This document shows, piece after piece, positions 1-9,374 of a stretch of 64,000 nucleotides of DNA. Both the position numbers and the translations under genes were made by a program. How positions within the stretch are numbered: position 1 is the stretch's first letter; every line of letters starts with the position of its first letter. Source of the DNA: Haloplasma contractile (GTDB taxonomy: Bacteria; Bacillota_I; Bacilli_A; Haloplasmatales; Haloplasmataceae); contig JAENYC010000006.1 in the NCBI GenBank assembly GCA_016841945.1, positions 1 to 64,000 on the forward strand, given 5' to 3'. The notes beneath the pieces were generated by a model. It did no database searches, was not told the origin of the DNA, and saw nothing but the letters and a program-made list of their open reading frames with translations.

Positions 1-101
1 AACCTGGCGCCTTAAGTTCATTCTACTATTTTACACAATCTATTTTACACTACCTCAATTGATGCGTATTATTTTTTTAAAGAGGGCGAATAAGGATAAA
101 T

Positions 102-2042
102 CTATCTGGATTGACTATTCTCTTGATTAGGTGTTTGAAATAAATTCATTATCATTGTAGTTATTTGAGTACGTATCTCCTCTTGAGATAAAGATAAATC
201 TAGTTCTTCTAGAATTTCATCTCGAATTTCATCTTGTCTTTCTGGTGATAAATGATTCCATATGACAAGATTGAGATTGTTGACTGTATCATTGAATAAA
301 TCAATGACTTCTCGATTAATTGTTTGTTGATTCTCTTCTTCATCAAATATATCCTCTAATTCTTCTGTTAAGAGCGTTTGAATGATATTAATTAGATCAT
401 CTTGAGATAATGATAAATCAAGTTCTTGCAAAATATTATTTTGAATTTTTTCCTGTTGTTCTTCTGATAGATGATTCCACTGTTCAAGATTTAAATCATT
501 AACTGTATCATTAAATAAATCAATGATTTCTTGGTTAAAAGAAACATTATCATCATTTTCTTGTTTTCGTTGTCGATATCTTTCTTTAAATTGATTGATG
601 TTTTCAAATATATCGCGTTCTAAATCTAAATCATCTTTTATAATTTCAGATATTTGATTTAATATTTCATCGTAGTCTTGAACGTCAAATTCATTGTTTT
701 CGATTGCCACATTTATTCTTTCAGTAATTAATTGAATTTGTTCATCATTTAATGTAATGCCTCTTTCTTCTAAATTAGTTAATATATTTTCGAAGGCATC
801 TGTGATAACTTCTTGTGGATGACCTAATAGATAATTTAATACTTCCATTTGTTCTTCACTCATTTGAGATGAATCAATTTGTGTAGGGTCAACTGTTTGA
901 AGTTTCTCTTGTAATTCTGTTTGAATAAATTGAGCGATTTCTAATCTCATTTGTTCATAGTCATTGCGATTTAATTCATTATCTTGTATTTTGGCTATAA
1001 TTTCTTCTTTTATCTCATTTATTTCATCTAATATAATTTGTTTTTCATCATTTGTGATGATGCCTTGTTCAATTAGTACATCTAGTATTTGTAAATGCAA
1101 GTTAATATTTCGTTCTAAATGTGTATTAAGTTCGCTTCTACGTTCTTGTAAACGCTCATTTATTCTATTTTGAAATCTGTTTCTAATTCTTTCTTGTCTT
1201 TCTTCAATTTCTTCTTTTTTCTCTTCAGCTATATCTTTACCTTTACCTCTTTCTTTTATTTCATCTTTTACAGTATCTCTATATTCCTTTATTTGATTCA
1301 TAACATCTTCTTCTGTAATGCCTAACTCACTTGCGACTTTAGAAAAATCAATTTCTCCTAAATCATCATAAATATCTAATAACTTTAATTCTTCTATCGT
1401 TTGACCTGTGATTATTGATAAGGCATTTAGTTTTAGAATTTCACCATAACCATATCCTTGATCTTTTAGATGATTGATTTCATCTTCTGTCATACCGGAT
1501 GCTAGTGCAGTTAAAAATGTTTTATTTTTAATTTCATTGATTTTGTTTTTTACTTCATCGCTTATTTTTTCTTTTACTTTGTTTTTTAATGCATGAGAGA
1601 CATCAACTGTATGGTTTAATCTTTTTTGTAATTTATTTTTTGCTTTTTCTGGTAGTTTTTGTTCAAGTATTAAATCATTAATTCTTTCATTTGCCTGATT
1701 CAATCTATTGTTGTATTCATCTAATAAATCGTCGACATGTTCACCTATTTTTTCATCAGGTAAATGATTTAATTCACTCATTCTTTCTTCAGCGATTTTT
1801 AATAAGATTTCAGCTTTCTTCGCTTCATCACTTGTCAATCCTAAGTGAATCTCTTCAAACAGTTTATCAAGAAAATAGAATGGACTATCAGCCTTAATAC
1901 CAGGGTCAAGTTCGATTTCTTCAGTTGTTTCATTCACTACTTCAGTTTCATTTTCTGTAGTTGTTGTTTCTTCCGCATTTACACTGATACTTCCTGTTAG
2001 AATAAAACCTAATAAAAATAATATTGTTAATAATTTTTTCAT
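102..2042 (-). CDS. Secreted DUF5667-like helical coiled-coil protein
   Basis: A 646-residue protein with an N-terminal signal peptide (about residues 1-23, ending near VNAEE), then a short Glu/Thr-rich linker. Residues about 45-125 follow the DUF5667 pattern: DPGIKADSPFYFLDKLFEEI, followed by a helix rich in KKAEILLKIAEERM. The rest is almost entirely charged helix and probably coiled coil. Two segments of about 65 residues at the C-terminus, beginning FNQEIIDLFNDTVNDL and INREVIDLFNDTVNNL, are clearly duplicated. The start ATG has a strong AAAGGAGG site. It probably lies outside the membrane at or in the cell wall. The function of the family is not established. It is transcribed away from the L,D-transpeptidase gene. 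Confidence 0.7.
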   Translation of the reverse strand: MKKLLTILFLLGFILTGSISVNAEETTTTENETEVVNETTEEIELDPGIKADSPFYFLDKLFEEIHLGLTSDEAKKAEILLKIAEERMSELNHLPDEKIGEHVDDLLDEYNNRLNQANERINDLILEQKLPEKAKNKLQKRLNHTVDVSHALKNKVKEKISDEVKNKINEIKNKTFLTALASGMTEDEINHLKDQGYGYGEILKLNALSIITGQTIEELKLLDIYDDLGEIDFSKVASELGITEEDVMNQIKEYRDTVKDEIKERGKGKDIAEEKKEEIEERQERIRNRFQNRINERLQERRSELNTHLERNINLHLQILDVLIEQGIITNDEKQIILDEINEIKEEIIAKIQDNELNRNDYEQMRLEIAQFIQTELQEKLQTVDPTQIDSSQMSEEQMEVLNYLLGHPQEVITDAFENILTNLEERGITLNDEQIQLITERINVAIENNEFDVQDYDEILNQISEIIKDDLDLERDIFENINQFKERYRQRKQENDDNVSFNQEIIDLFNDTVNDLNLEQWNHLSEEQQEKIQNNILQELDLSLSQDDLINIIQTLLTEELEDIFDEEENQQTINREVIDLFNDTVNNLNLVIWNHLSPERQDEIRDEILEELDLSLSQEEIRTQITTMIMNLFQTPNQENSQSR

Positions 2043-2172
2043 GATTGTGCCTCCTTTGTAATTTGTGTACTTTTATTGTAGGTCATTTATGTGATGATAA
2101 AGTGATGAATTGATGAACATTTTGTGATAATTTTATACAATTTTTTAATATAATTTTATAGGAGGTGGTTTT

Positions 2173-2793
2173 ATTCAAATAGGAGATAAAGGCGCATTAA
2201 TACAAAAAATTCAATATCTTTTAAATAACTTGAATTATCATTTAGATATTGATGGTATTTTTGGCGTTAAAACAGAAGCGGCTGTTTTAGATTATCAAAA
2301 GAAGCAACAATTAGTAACAGATGGAATGGTTGGAATAAATACCTTAGAAAATTTATACATTTCTAATGGATTTGACAAAGGTGTTGCCTATGTTAACAGT
2401 CGTGATTTTTATAGCCGAACTGACTATTTTATATATACCCATGTAGAGGAATATCTTGTCTATTTATTTAAAGGATATCATAAAAGTTGGGAACTAATAA
2501 AAAAATATGAGACAGCTATAGGAAAACCGTTAACGCCAACTTTAAAAGGGTTTTTTACTGTGAAAGCTAAAGGACCTGGATATAGTAAGGTAAAAGAAGG
2601 TTTCAAGGTAAAATGGTATACCCAGTATTACGAGAATTATTTATTTCATTCCATCTTATTTAATTTAGATGGGACTGTGTTTGATGGTCGATTAGGTCTT
2701 CCCATCAGTGAGGGTTGTCTACGTCTTAAAGAAGAAGATGCAAAATATATTTATGATTATATTCCATATGGGTCTTTAGTAGTCATTAGATGA
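2173..2793 (+). CDS. L,D-transpeptidase (YkuD) with peptidoglycan-binding domain, apparent ATT start
   Basis: The protein has a PG_binding_1 domain (about residues 1-60, with GDKGALIQKIQYLL and DGIFGVKTEAAV) followed by a YkuD catalytic domain. The YkuD signature is visible as HSILFNLDG and then SEGCLRL, with the catalytic Cys. Such enzymes form 3-3 crosslinks in peptidoglycan. The first conventional start would be TTG at 2230, but that removes half of the binding domain. Reading upstream in frame, the domain continues to an ATT at 2173, 7 nt after a perfect GGAGG (2161-2165). A stop at 2146 excludes an earlier ATG. I therefore place the start at ATT, giving about 206 residues. No signal peptide is visible. 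Confidence 0.8.
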   Translation: MQIGDKGALIQKIQYLLNNLNYHLDIDGIFGVKTEAAVLDYQKKQQLVTDGMVGINTLENLYISNGFDKGVAYVNSRDFYSRTDYFIYTHVEEYLVYLFKGYHKSWELIKKYETAIGKPLTPTLKGFFTVKAKGPGYSKVKEGFKVKWYTQYYENYLFHSILFNLDGTVFDGRLGLPISEGCLRLKEEDAKYIYDYIPYGSLVVIR

Positions 2794-2815
2794 TGGTAAA
2801 GAAAAGGGGATATAA

Positions 2816-3301
2816 ATGAAGAGACCTTTTATACTAGCGTTCATCATTCTTATGATAGATCAAGGATTAAAAACATATTTTCAATATGCATATATTGATC
2901 ATTATAGACATTTTGGATTCACATATGTCGTGAATGATGGTTTGTGGATTGGTCCTAATATCAGTAATAAAATTATTTATTTATTGTTTTTATTTGCATT
3001 TTTAGTATGGTGTTTTACCATATATCTTTTAAGAATTTATCAGATTAAATATCGGAAAAGTATAGTTGTAGATTTCGCATTTGCTTTTTATACAGTAGGA
3101 ATTATTGGAAATATGATCGATAAATTAATATTTGGGTACATTAGAGATTTCTTTGTCACACCGTATGTAATATGTAACTTAGCTGATTTATCTGGGTTTA
3201 TCGGTCTATTTATCTTTATAATAGAATTTTTGATATATCCAAAATCAAGAGATTTATTAAAAATAAGGATGAGTTGTCAAAGAGATGATGATAGTTTATA
3301 A
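2816..3301 (+). CDS. lspA: Lipoprotein signal peptidase (signal peptidase II), divergent
   Basis: A 161-residue membrane protein with four hydrophobic segments, the normal size for LspA. It cleaves the signal peptide of prolipoproteins at the lipobox Cys. The family motifs are recognisable though divergent: VVNDGLW in the first half, then GNMIDKLIFGYIRDFF and NLADLSGFIG, which carry the two catalytic Asp residues. A good ribosome site (AAAAGGGG) precedes ATG. It lies 22 bp after the L,D-transpeptidase gene and probably shares its transcript. The window contains at least one likely substrate, the lipoprotein starting at 24048. Confidence 0.82.
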   Translation: MKRPFILAFIILMIDQGLKTYFQYAYIDHYRHFGFTYVVNDGLWIGPNISNKIIYLLFLFAFLVWCFTIYLLRIYQIKYRKSIVVDFAFAFYTVGIIGNMIDKLIFGYIRDFFVTPYVICNLADLSGFIGLFIFIIEFLIYPKSRDLLKIRMSCQRDDDSL

Positions 3302-3334
3302 TGAAGAAAAAGACATAGAATGTGAGGAAATAAG

Positions 3335-4363
3335 ATGAAAACGATTGATTTAAGAAGTGACACTGTAACAAAACCGACAAAAGCAATGAAGGAAGCCATG
3401 ATGACTGCTGAACTAGGGGATGACGTTTATCGTGATGATCCTACAGTGATTGAGTTAGAAAGACTGGCTGCTGAAATGGTAGGAAAAGAAGCCGCTTTGT
3501 TTGTTCCATCAGGAACTTTTGGTAATCAACTCGCCTTATTAACCCATGCTAATCGTGGGGATGAAGTGATTTTAGAAGGGAATTGCCATATTAAAAAATA
3601 CGAAGTTGGTGCTGCATCAGTGATTGCGGGTGTACAGTTAAATACAATTCCTGGTCATTTAGGGAAAATGGATATTAATAAAATTAAAAATGCGATTAGA
3701 GGTGAAAACATTCATTTTCCTAAAACATCACTTATTTGTTTAGAAAACGCGACTGGTTTTGGAACTGTATTAGATATTGAATATATGAAAGAAGTATCTC
3801 AAATTGCCAAAGAGAATGATATCAACATACATTTAGATGGCGCAAGAATATTTAATGCGGCGACTGCATTAAATACTTCTGCTAGTAATATTTGTAGGCA
3901 TGTTGATTCAGTCATGTTTTGTTTGTCAAAAGGGTTATGCGCACCCATTGGTTCTATTCTTGCAGGGAGTCAATCCTTTATTGAAAATGCAAGAAAAAAT
4001 CGTAAATTAATGGGTGGTGGTATGAGACAAGTAGGTATTATCGCAAGTTGTGGTATTGTTGCTTTAAAAGAAATGACTAAACGTCTTCATGTTGATCATG
4101 AAAATGCCAAATATCTTGCAGAAAAATTAGAAAAACTCCCTGGTTTTAATGTGATAAAAGAGCGATTAAACATCAATATGGTATTTACGACAGTTGATAA
4201 TCATATTAATTTCCCAAGAAATTTTGAAGAGAAACTTCTTGAACATGGAATTAAAGTGAATGGTTATCGAGGTGATGAAATACGTCTGGTGACCCATCAT
4301 GGTATTTCAAAAAATGATATAGATGAAGTGGTGAATGTGATTCGTGAAAAGGTATTTAAATAA
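3335..4363 (+). CDS. ltaE: Low-specificity L-threonine aldolase
   Basis: A 342-residue PLP enzyme of fold type I that splits threonine or allo-threonine to glycine and acetaldehyde in the cytoplasm. The N-terminus IDLRSDTVTKPT is diagnostic of the family. The PLP lysine lies in SVMFCLSKGLCAPIGS (about residue 205), and an HLDGARIFNA segment supplies the cofactor-binding Asp. Length is typical. It starts 34 bp after lspA and ends in a hairpin terminator that overlaps its stop codon. Confidence 0.93.
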   Translation: MKTIDLRSDTVTKPTKAMKEAMMTAELGDDVYRDDPTVIELERLAAEMVGKEAALFVPSGTFGNQLALLTHANRGDEVILEGNCHIKKYEVGAASVIAGVQLNTIPGHLGKMDINKIKNAIRGENIHFPKTSLICLENATGFGTVLDIEYMKEVSQIAKENDINIHLDGARIFNAATALNTSASNICRHVDSVMFCLSKGLCAPIGSILAGSQSFIENARKNRKLMGGGMRQVGIIASCGIVALKEMTKRLHVDHENAKYLAEKLEKLPGFNVIKERLNINMVFTTVDNHINFPRNFEEKLLEHGIKVNGYRGDEIRLVTHHGISKNDIDEVVNVIREKVFK

Positions 4364-4376
4364 TACCTTTTTTTTA
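4347..4376 (+). terminator. Rho-independent terminator of the ltaE transcript
   Basis: AAAAGGTATT (4347-4356) pairs perfectly with AATACCTTTT (4362-4371) and is followed by further T residues. The hairpin includes the last codons of the aldolase gene. Confidence 0.75.
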
Positions 4377-4446
4377 TAAATATCTTAAATATTAGCTTTT
4401 TTTATGATAAAATTGATTTATATGGAAAGGTAAGGAGGTTTTATTT

Positions 4447-6459
4447 ATGGCAAGTCAATTGAATCTAAAAGGGGTTAATAAATATTATGGAAAATTACAT
4501 GCACTAAAAAATATTAACCTAGTTGTTGAAGAAGGAGAGTTTCTTGGTATATTAGGTGAATCTGGAAGTGGTAAATCCACTTTATTAAATGTGATTAGTG
4601 GATTAGATACATTGGATTCTGGTGAAATTACCATTAATGGAATTACAACACGTGATTTTTCAAAAAAAGAATGGGCTATTTATCGAAACCATTATATTGG
4701 ATTTGTTTTTCAAGAATATAATTTAGTGGATCATTTAACGGTTGTTGAAAATGTTGAGTTACCACTACTTTTACAGGGAACAGATCCTTCAGTTGCGCGT
4801 GAAAGAGCACTTCAAAAATGTAAGATACTAGGACTGTCAAAGCATGTTCATAAATTACCTAAAAAGATTTCAGGCGGTCAACAGCAAAGAGCTGCAATTG
4901 CACGAGCACTTGTAACAGAGCCTAAAGTCATTCTAGCGGATGAACCAACAGGTGCTTTAGATAGTGAAAATGCTAGAATCATTTTAGATATTTTAAAAGT
5001 ATTATCAAAAGATCATATAGTGATACTCGTTACCCATGATGAAGAATTCGCGGAAGCATATTCAACTAGATTGATTCGACTAGAAGATGGTGTAATTGTG
5101 TCTGATTCTAATACCAAAAAAATAGGTTATGAGAGTACCTCTCAATTGGATTTAAAACGTCCGAATATGCGATTGAAGGTATTATGGAAGTTTGCCTATA
5201 ATAATTTAAAGAAACGATTGGTTAGAACATTCTTTACATCCCTTACGATGTCATTGGGATTAATCGCTATCTTTTTGATCATTTTCTTGGTCAATGGAAT
5301 TAGAACTGAGGTAACGGATGTGATAAAGGAAATAATTCCAGAAGATCAGTACTATATTACATCAGAAATGAATCATGCCAATATAACGGATGAAGAATAT
5401 GATTTTGTTGTTGCTCAATCGATAGTAAGTGAAGCATATTTTGATACAACGTTAATTCCTCTAACAAATCAGTTAATTGAATATTATAAAGATGGTGAAG
5501 AATATTACCAAGTGGCAAATTATTCCATTCGTTCCATCCCATTAAATGAACGAAATTTTATCTATCGCAATAATTTAATAGGAAATTATCCGCAAGATGA
5601 AAATGAAGTCATTATTACTTCAGGACTTGCTTCAGAATTAGTGGGTTCTTCAATTAATGAAAATGAATTAGACAGAGCCTTAGATTATATTAAACAAAAT
5701 GAAAAATTGACGATAGTAAGGCTATCAAGCGAAACATTATTAAATGAAGATTTCGATGTGGTTGGAATCATCTATAATAAACAACCAGTTTCCTATGCAC
5801 TACATACGAAGGTAGATGAACTGAAACAACAAATTACAGAAGAGGATATACAGTGGTATTATGGAGCCCCCTTAGAAGATAGGTCTAATCTTACGGTATA
5901 TTTAAGTACAGATAATGAAGATAGAATAGAAGATTTTGAAGATTTGTTATTTGAAAATGGCTTGATTTTAAATAATCCTGTCAAAATTATATTTAGTACG
6001 ATTGATGATTTCTTTGATACCATTTTATATATATTAGTTGGTACAGCGTCTATTTCATTATTAGTTTCAGGGATCTTAGTCGGATTAATGATTTATATCT
6101 CTGTATTAGAAAGAATAAAAGAAATTGGAATTTTAACTTCAATTGGGGCAAGAAGCTCAAATATAAGAAATTTATTTATCTTTGAATCAGGATTCTTAGG
6201 ATTTCTAAGTTCTTTTATCGCACTCTTTATCTCATTATTCTTTACATGGATGATTAATGCGATATTTAATCGAACAATTGGTAACTTATTTAGAGTATTA
6301 AATATGAATATTTTCGATCAATTTAAATTATTACATGTTGATATCATTGCAATCCTCGTTGTTTTTGGTTTGAGTATTATTTATTCTATTCTTTGTGGAC
6401 TCATTCCAGCATATAAAGCATCTAGGTTGAACGCAATAGAAGCATTGAGAAAAGAATAG
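4447..6459 (+). CDS. MacB/BceAB-like ABC protein, fused ATPase and permease (first of pair)
   Basis: A 670-residue fusion. Residues 1-220 are an ABC ATPase with Walker A GESGSGKST (about 37-45), signature SGGQQQR and Walker B VILADEPT. A single membrane segment near residue 265 leads to an extracellular region of about 240 residues. Three C-terminal membrane segments follow in an FtsX-like permease (LERIKEIGILTSIGAR). Proteins of this architecture act by mechanotransmission or export outside the membrane and often confer peptide-antibiotic resistance or lipoprotein release. The gene is 10 bp ahead of a paralogue of the same design, so the two probably form a heterodimer. The substrate is unknown. 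Confidence 0.88.
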   Translation: MASQLNLKGVNKYYGKLHALKNINLVVEEGEFLGILGESGSGKSTLLNVISGLDTLDSGEITINGITTRDFSKKEWAIYRNHYIGFVFQEYNLVDHLTVVENVELPLLLQGTDPSVARERALQKCKILGLSKHVHKLPKKISGGQQQRAAIARALVTEPKVILADEPTGALDSENARIILDILKVLSKDHIVILVTHDEEFAEAYSTRLIRLEDGVIVSDSNTKKIGYESTSQLDLKRPNMRLKVLWKFAYNNLKKRLVRTFFTSLTMSLGLIAIFLIIFLVNGIRTEVTDVIKEIIPEDQYYITSEMNHANITDEEYDFVVAQSIVSEAYFDTTLIPLTNQLIEYYKDGEEYYQVANYSIRSIPLNERNFIYRNNLIGNYPQDENEVIITSGLASELVGSSINENELDRALDYIKQNEKLTIVRLSSETLLNEDFDVVGIIYNKQPVSYALHTKVDELKQQITEEDIQWYYGAPLEDRSNLTVYLSTDNEDRIEDFEDLLFENGLILNNPVKIIFSTIDDFFDTILYILVGTASISLLVSGILVGLMIYISVLERIKEIGILTSIGARSSNIRNLFIFESGFLGFLSSFIALFISLFFTWMINAIFNRTIGNLFRVLNMNIFDQFKLLHVDIIAILVVFGLSIIYSILCGLIPAYKASRLNAIEALRKE

Positions 6460-6469
6460 GGGGGATATC

Positions 6470-8644
6470 ATGATTAAGTTAGTCGGAATACATAAAATTT
6501 ATGAAGATGGTAATAACGGATTTCTCGCATTAAAAGATATAAATCTTGATTTTAAAGATGACCATTTTGTTTGTGTATTAGGAAAATCGGGTTCTGGGAA
6601 AACAACATTATTAAATATAATTGGCGGATTAGATAAACCTAGTACGGGTCATATGGTGATAAATGGTGATTTGACAACCAAATTTACAAGAACTCAGTGG
6701 GATTATTTTAGAAATTATAAGATTGGATTTATCTTTCAAAATTATAGTTTGATTGAACATTTAACGGTTTTAGATAATGTGATGTTATCGATAAAGCTAC
6801 AAGGGATTGGAAAAGAAGAAGCAAAAAAAAGGGCACTTGATATCTTAGAACGTGTCCATATCTTAGACCAAGCTGAAAAAATTCCTAAAAAATTATCAGG
6901 TGGTCAAAGACAACGGGTTGCAATCGCACGAGCACTTGTTAATAATCCAGATGTAATATTAGCTGATGAACCCACTGGTAATTTAGACAAAAAAACTTCG
7001 GATGAAATTCTTGCATTACTAAGAGAAATTAGTCAAGATAAGCTCGTTGTCATGGTAACGCATAGTAAAAAAATAGCTAATAAATATGCGGATAGAATTA
7101 TTGAATTAAAAGATGGAAGTGTAGTAAGTGATACGAAGCCTTATTTAAATGAGCGAGTACATATTTTAAAACCAAAAATAAAAAATACAAGATTTACTTT
7201 TATCGATAAAATAAAACATTCATTTAAAAATATAAGAATGAAGTTTTGGCGTTCCTTTTTAATCTCTCTTGGCTTAGCCATTGGTGTCAGTAGTTATATT
7301 TTAATTGATGGAATTTCTAATGGTGTTAAGATAAATGTTAAAAGAATGATTGCTCAAGAACAAGTATCGCCAGATTTTAGATTTTATGTAGAAGATGAAG
7401 AATTAGAGCATTTAAATAAAGATAGTGATGAATACATCGAATATTTATTAGAAGATAATGCCATTAAAGCCGTTCGTTATGAGCGTCAATTGAATTTACA
7501 AGTCTTTGAAGTAGAAGGGAAATCCGTTTCTAATCAATGGGTTAATTTATCGTACAAATTTACTGATTTTAATCAAGAAGATGAAAAATTTGTAGGAAAA
7601 CCATATAAGGATGGAAGATGGCCTGAAAGTGATAATGAAATCATGTTATCCTATCGATTTGCGAATAATCTCTATAATATTGAAAACATGAATATTATAT
7701 GGGAGAGATTAAATGGAATTAATATTGAAATGGTCTCGGAGTATTACTATCACATTCCATATGAAGTATATGAAACGAATCTAGGCTATTGTACTGCCTA
7801 TCCATTCATTGATGAAGAAACACCTCCTGTTGGTTATGATGCAAGTACTTTTGGAAGTTATCAAGATCAAATCGCGATGCAAATAGATTATTATAATACA
7901 CTAATCAGAAATGGAGACAACATCTATTTTTGTAAGAATTATGATGAATTAAGTAATTATTATTCAAGAGAGGTTAAAGAGACAAAAGAATATACTGTAG
8001 TTGGAATCAATCATGCAACATACATTAATCATTCCTTTATCACGAAAGAAGAATACATGAATGTCCCAAATTTGGATAATATTGAACTTGATGATCCTAA
8101 TCATCAATTTCTTGTCTATTTGAATGAATATGGAAAAGAACATACATTTGATATAAAAGTTAATTATCCTGAGGCAATAAAACATGAAGTACCACAATCA
8201 CTTGATTCATCAAGTATCATCGATGTGTCGGTTGAAATCATTCAATTCATCATCGGATTAATATTGGTTGTTTCTGTTATTACAGCTGGTTTAATGCTGC
8301 TTATGGTATTATTAATTTCTGTTTTAGAAAGAAGTCGAGAAATTGGTATACTGAGGTCCTTAGGTGCAACAAGGAGTGATATATTATCTGTCTTTGTATC
8401 GGAATCTGCGGTATTAGGATTCTTTGCTGGTATTATAGGGATACTTATATCGATCATCGGTACAATAGGGGGTAACCTATATATTAAATATTATTTTGAT
8501 ACTGATGTTAACTGGATTGTATTAAAACCAATCTCATGTGTTTTCGCAGTAATTATTTCTATTTTATTTGCGATGTTGTGTGGTTTGGTTCCTGCGATAA
8601 AAGCGAGTAATAAAACACCAATCAATGCATTAAAAAGACTATAA
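6470..8644 (+). CDS. MacB/BceAB-like ABC protein, fused ATPase and permease (second of pair)
   Basis: A 724-residue paralogue of the preceding gene. The ATPase at residues 1-225 has GKSGSGKTT, SGGQRQR and VILADEPTGNLD. One membrane segment lies near residue 255, followed by an extracellular domain of about 310 residues. The FtsX-type C-terminus contains LERSREIGILRSLGAT. It is separated from its partner by 10 bp containing a GGGGG ribosome site, which supports co-translation and a two-protein transporter. No regulator or histidine kinase is adjacent, unlike classical BceRSAB loci, so control and substrate cannot be read from context. Confidence 0.88.
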   Translation: MIKLVGIHKIYEDGNNGFLALKDINLDFKDDHFVCVLGKSGSGKTTLLNIIGGLDKPSTGHMVINGDLTTKFTRTQWDYFRNYKIGFIFQNYSLIEHLTVLDNVMLSIKLQGIGKEEAKKRALDILERVHILDQAEKIPKKLSGGQRQRVAIARALVNNPDVILADEPTGNLDKKTSDEILALLREISQDKLVVMVTHSKKIANKYADRIIELKDGSVVSDTKPYLNERVHILKPKIKNTRFTFIDKIKHSFKNIRMKFWRSFLISLGLAIGVSSYILIDGISNGVKINVKRMIAQEQVSPDFRFYVEDEELEHLNKDSDEYIEYLLEDNAIKAVRYERQLNLQVFEVEGKSVSNQWVNLSYKFTDFNQEDEKFVGKPYKDGRWPESDNEIMLSYRFANNLYNIENMNIIWERLNGINIEMVSEYYYHIPYEVYETNLGYCTAYPFIDEETPPVGYDASTFGSYQDQIAMQIDYYNTLIRNGDNIYFCKNYDELSNYYSREVKETKEYTVVGINHATYINHSFITKEEYMNVPNLDNIELDDPNHQFLVYLNEYGKEHTFDIKVNYPEAIKHEVPQSLDSSSIIDVSVEIIQFIIGLILVVSVITAGLMLLMVLLISVLERSREIGILRSLGATRSDILSVFVSESAVLGFFAGIIGILISIIGTIGGNLYIKYYFDTDVNWIVLKPISCVFAVIISILFAMLCGLVPAIKASNKTPINALKRL

Positions 8645-8649
8645 AAAAT

Positions 8650-8672
8650 AAACGCATCATTTTGATGCGTTT
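8650..8672. terminator. Bidirectional terminator between convergent genes
   Basis: AAACGCATCA (8650-8659), loop TTT, TGATGCGTTT (8663-8672), with A-rich and T-rich flanks on both sides. It serves the ABC pair on the plus strand and the RDD gene on the minus strand. Confidence 0.75.
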
Positions 8673-9342
8673 AATCTTTTTTAGTTAAGATTTCTATTTC
8701 ATCTTCATTATCATTAGTCTCAGTTTGATTGTGTTGTTTGTTAAAAGGATTTGGTACTTCATCTTCATCATCAAATATAGCCCAATCCATCTGAGTTCTT
8801 TCTATAGCGTTTGTTTGTGTGACTTTATGAATATCAAAGTGTTTATCTACAACATAGGTTTTTGCGATAAAATCGTGAAGACCTCTTTCTTCTTGAGTAG
8901 AAAGAATCATAATAAAAATCGTTAGGGTCAGTCCAAAATTAATTAAAAAGATTAAAAAATAGATAATAAAACCAAACATCAATCTATTTGATAATGTACA
9001 TACATAAAATAATAATGCTTCAAAGAAAAAGATGTTTCGAAACGTTAATTGTAAGAAAGTTGGTCTATTATAGTTTAAGTTGGTTACTTTAACACCGATG
9101 ATTAATTTTCCTAATGTACAACCTTTAGTTATATATGGAAAAACAGTATAATAAATAAAAATAATTCCAAGAGGAATAATCGCATATATAATGGAAATTA
9201 AGGTATAATTATGATTATAACGATAAGTGCTAAAAAATATGAGGCTTGAAATAATGGATGAAAAAAATAAAATAAAAATAATAAAAATAATATCAATTAT
9301 AGCAGCGCCAATTCTTTTCCCTTTTATAGATGGCGTATTCAT
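8671..9342 (-). CDS. RDD-family membrane protein
   Basis: A 223-residue protein. The N-terminus KGKRIGAAIIDIIFIIFIL is typical of RDD proteins (Arg, then Asp in the first membrane helix). About four hydrophobic segments cover residues 10-150, including the family-typical GCTLGKLIIGVKVTN and a late LHDFIAKTYVV motif. The last 50 residues are an acidic cytoplasmic tail (DEDEVPNPFNKQ). RDD proteins are membrane proteins of largely unknown role; some have been linked to ion transport. It lies 32 bp downstream of the DegV gene on the same strand and is probably co-transcribed. Confidence 0.8.
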   Translation of the reverse strand: MNTPSIKGKRIGAAIIDIIFIIFILFFSSIISSLIFFSTYRYNHNYTLISIIYAIIPLGIIFIYYTVFPYITKGCTLGKLIIGVKVTNLNYNRPTFLQLTFRNIFFFEALLFYVCTLSNRLMFGFIIYFLIFLINFGLTLTIFIMILSTQEERGLHDFIAKTYVVDKHFDIHKVTQTNAIERTQMDWAIFDDEDEVPNPFNKQHNQTETNDNEDEIEILTKKD

Positions 9343-9374
9343 AATAAATCCCTGCTTTCTATTTTAAATTTCCT

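Noticed and set aside
964-1173. Forward ORF of 69 residues inside the DUF5667-like gene
   Set aside because: It is the antisense of a low-complexity coiled-coil gene, has no ribosome site and no family features.
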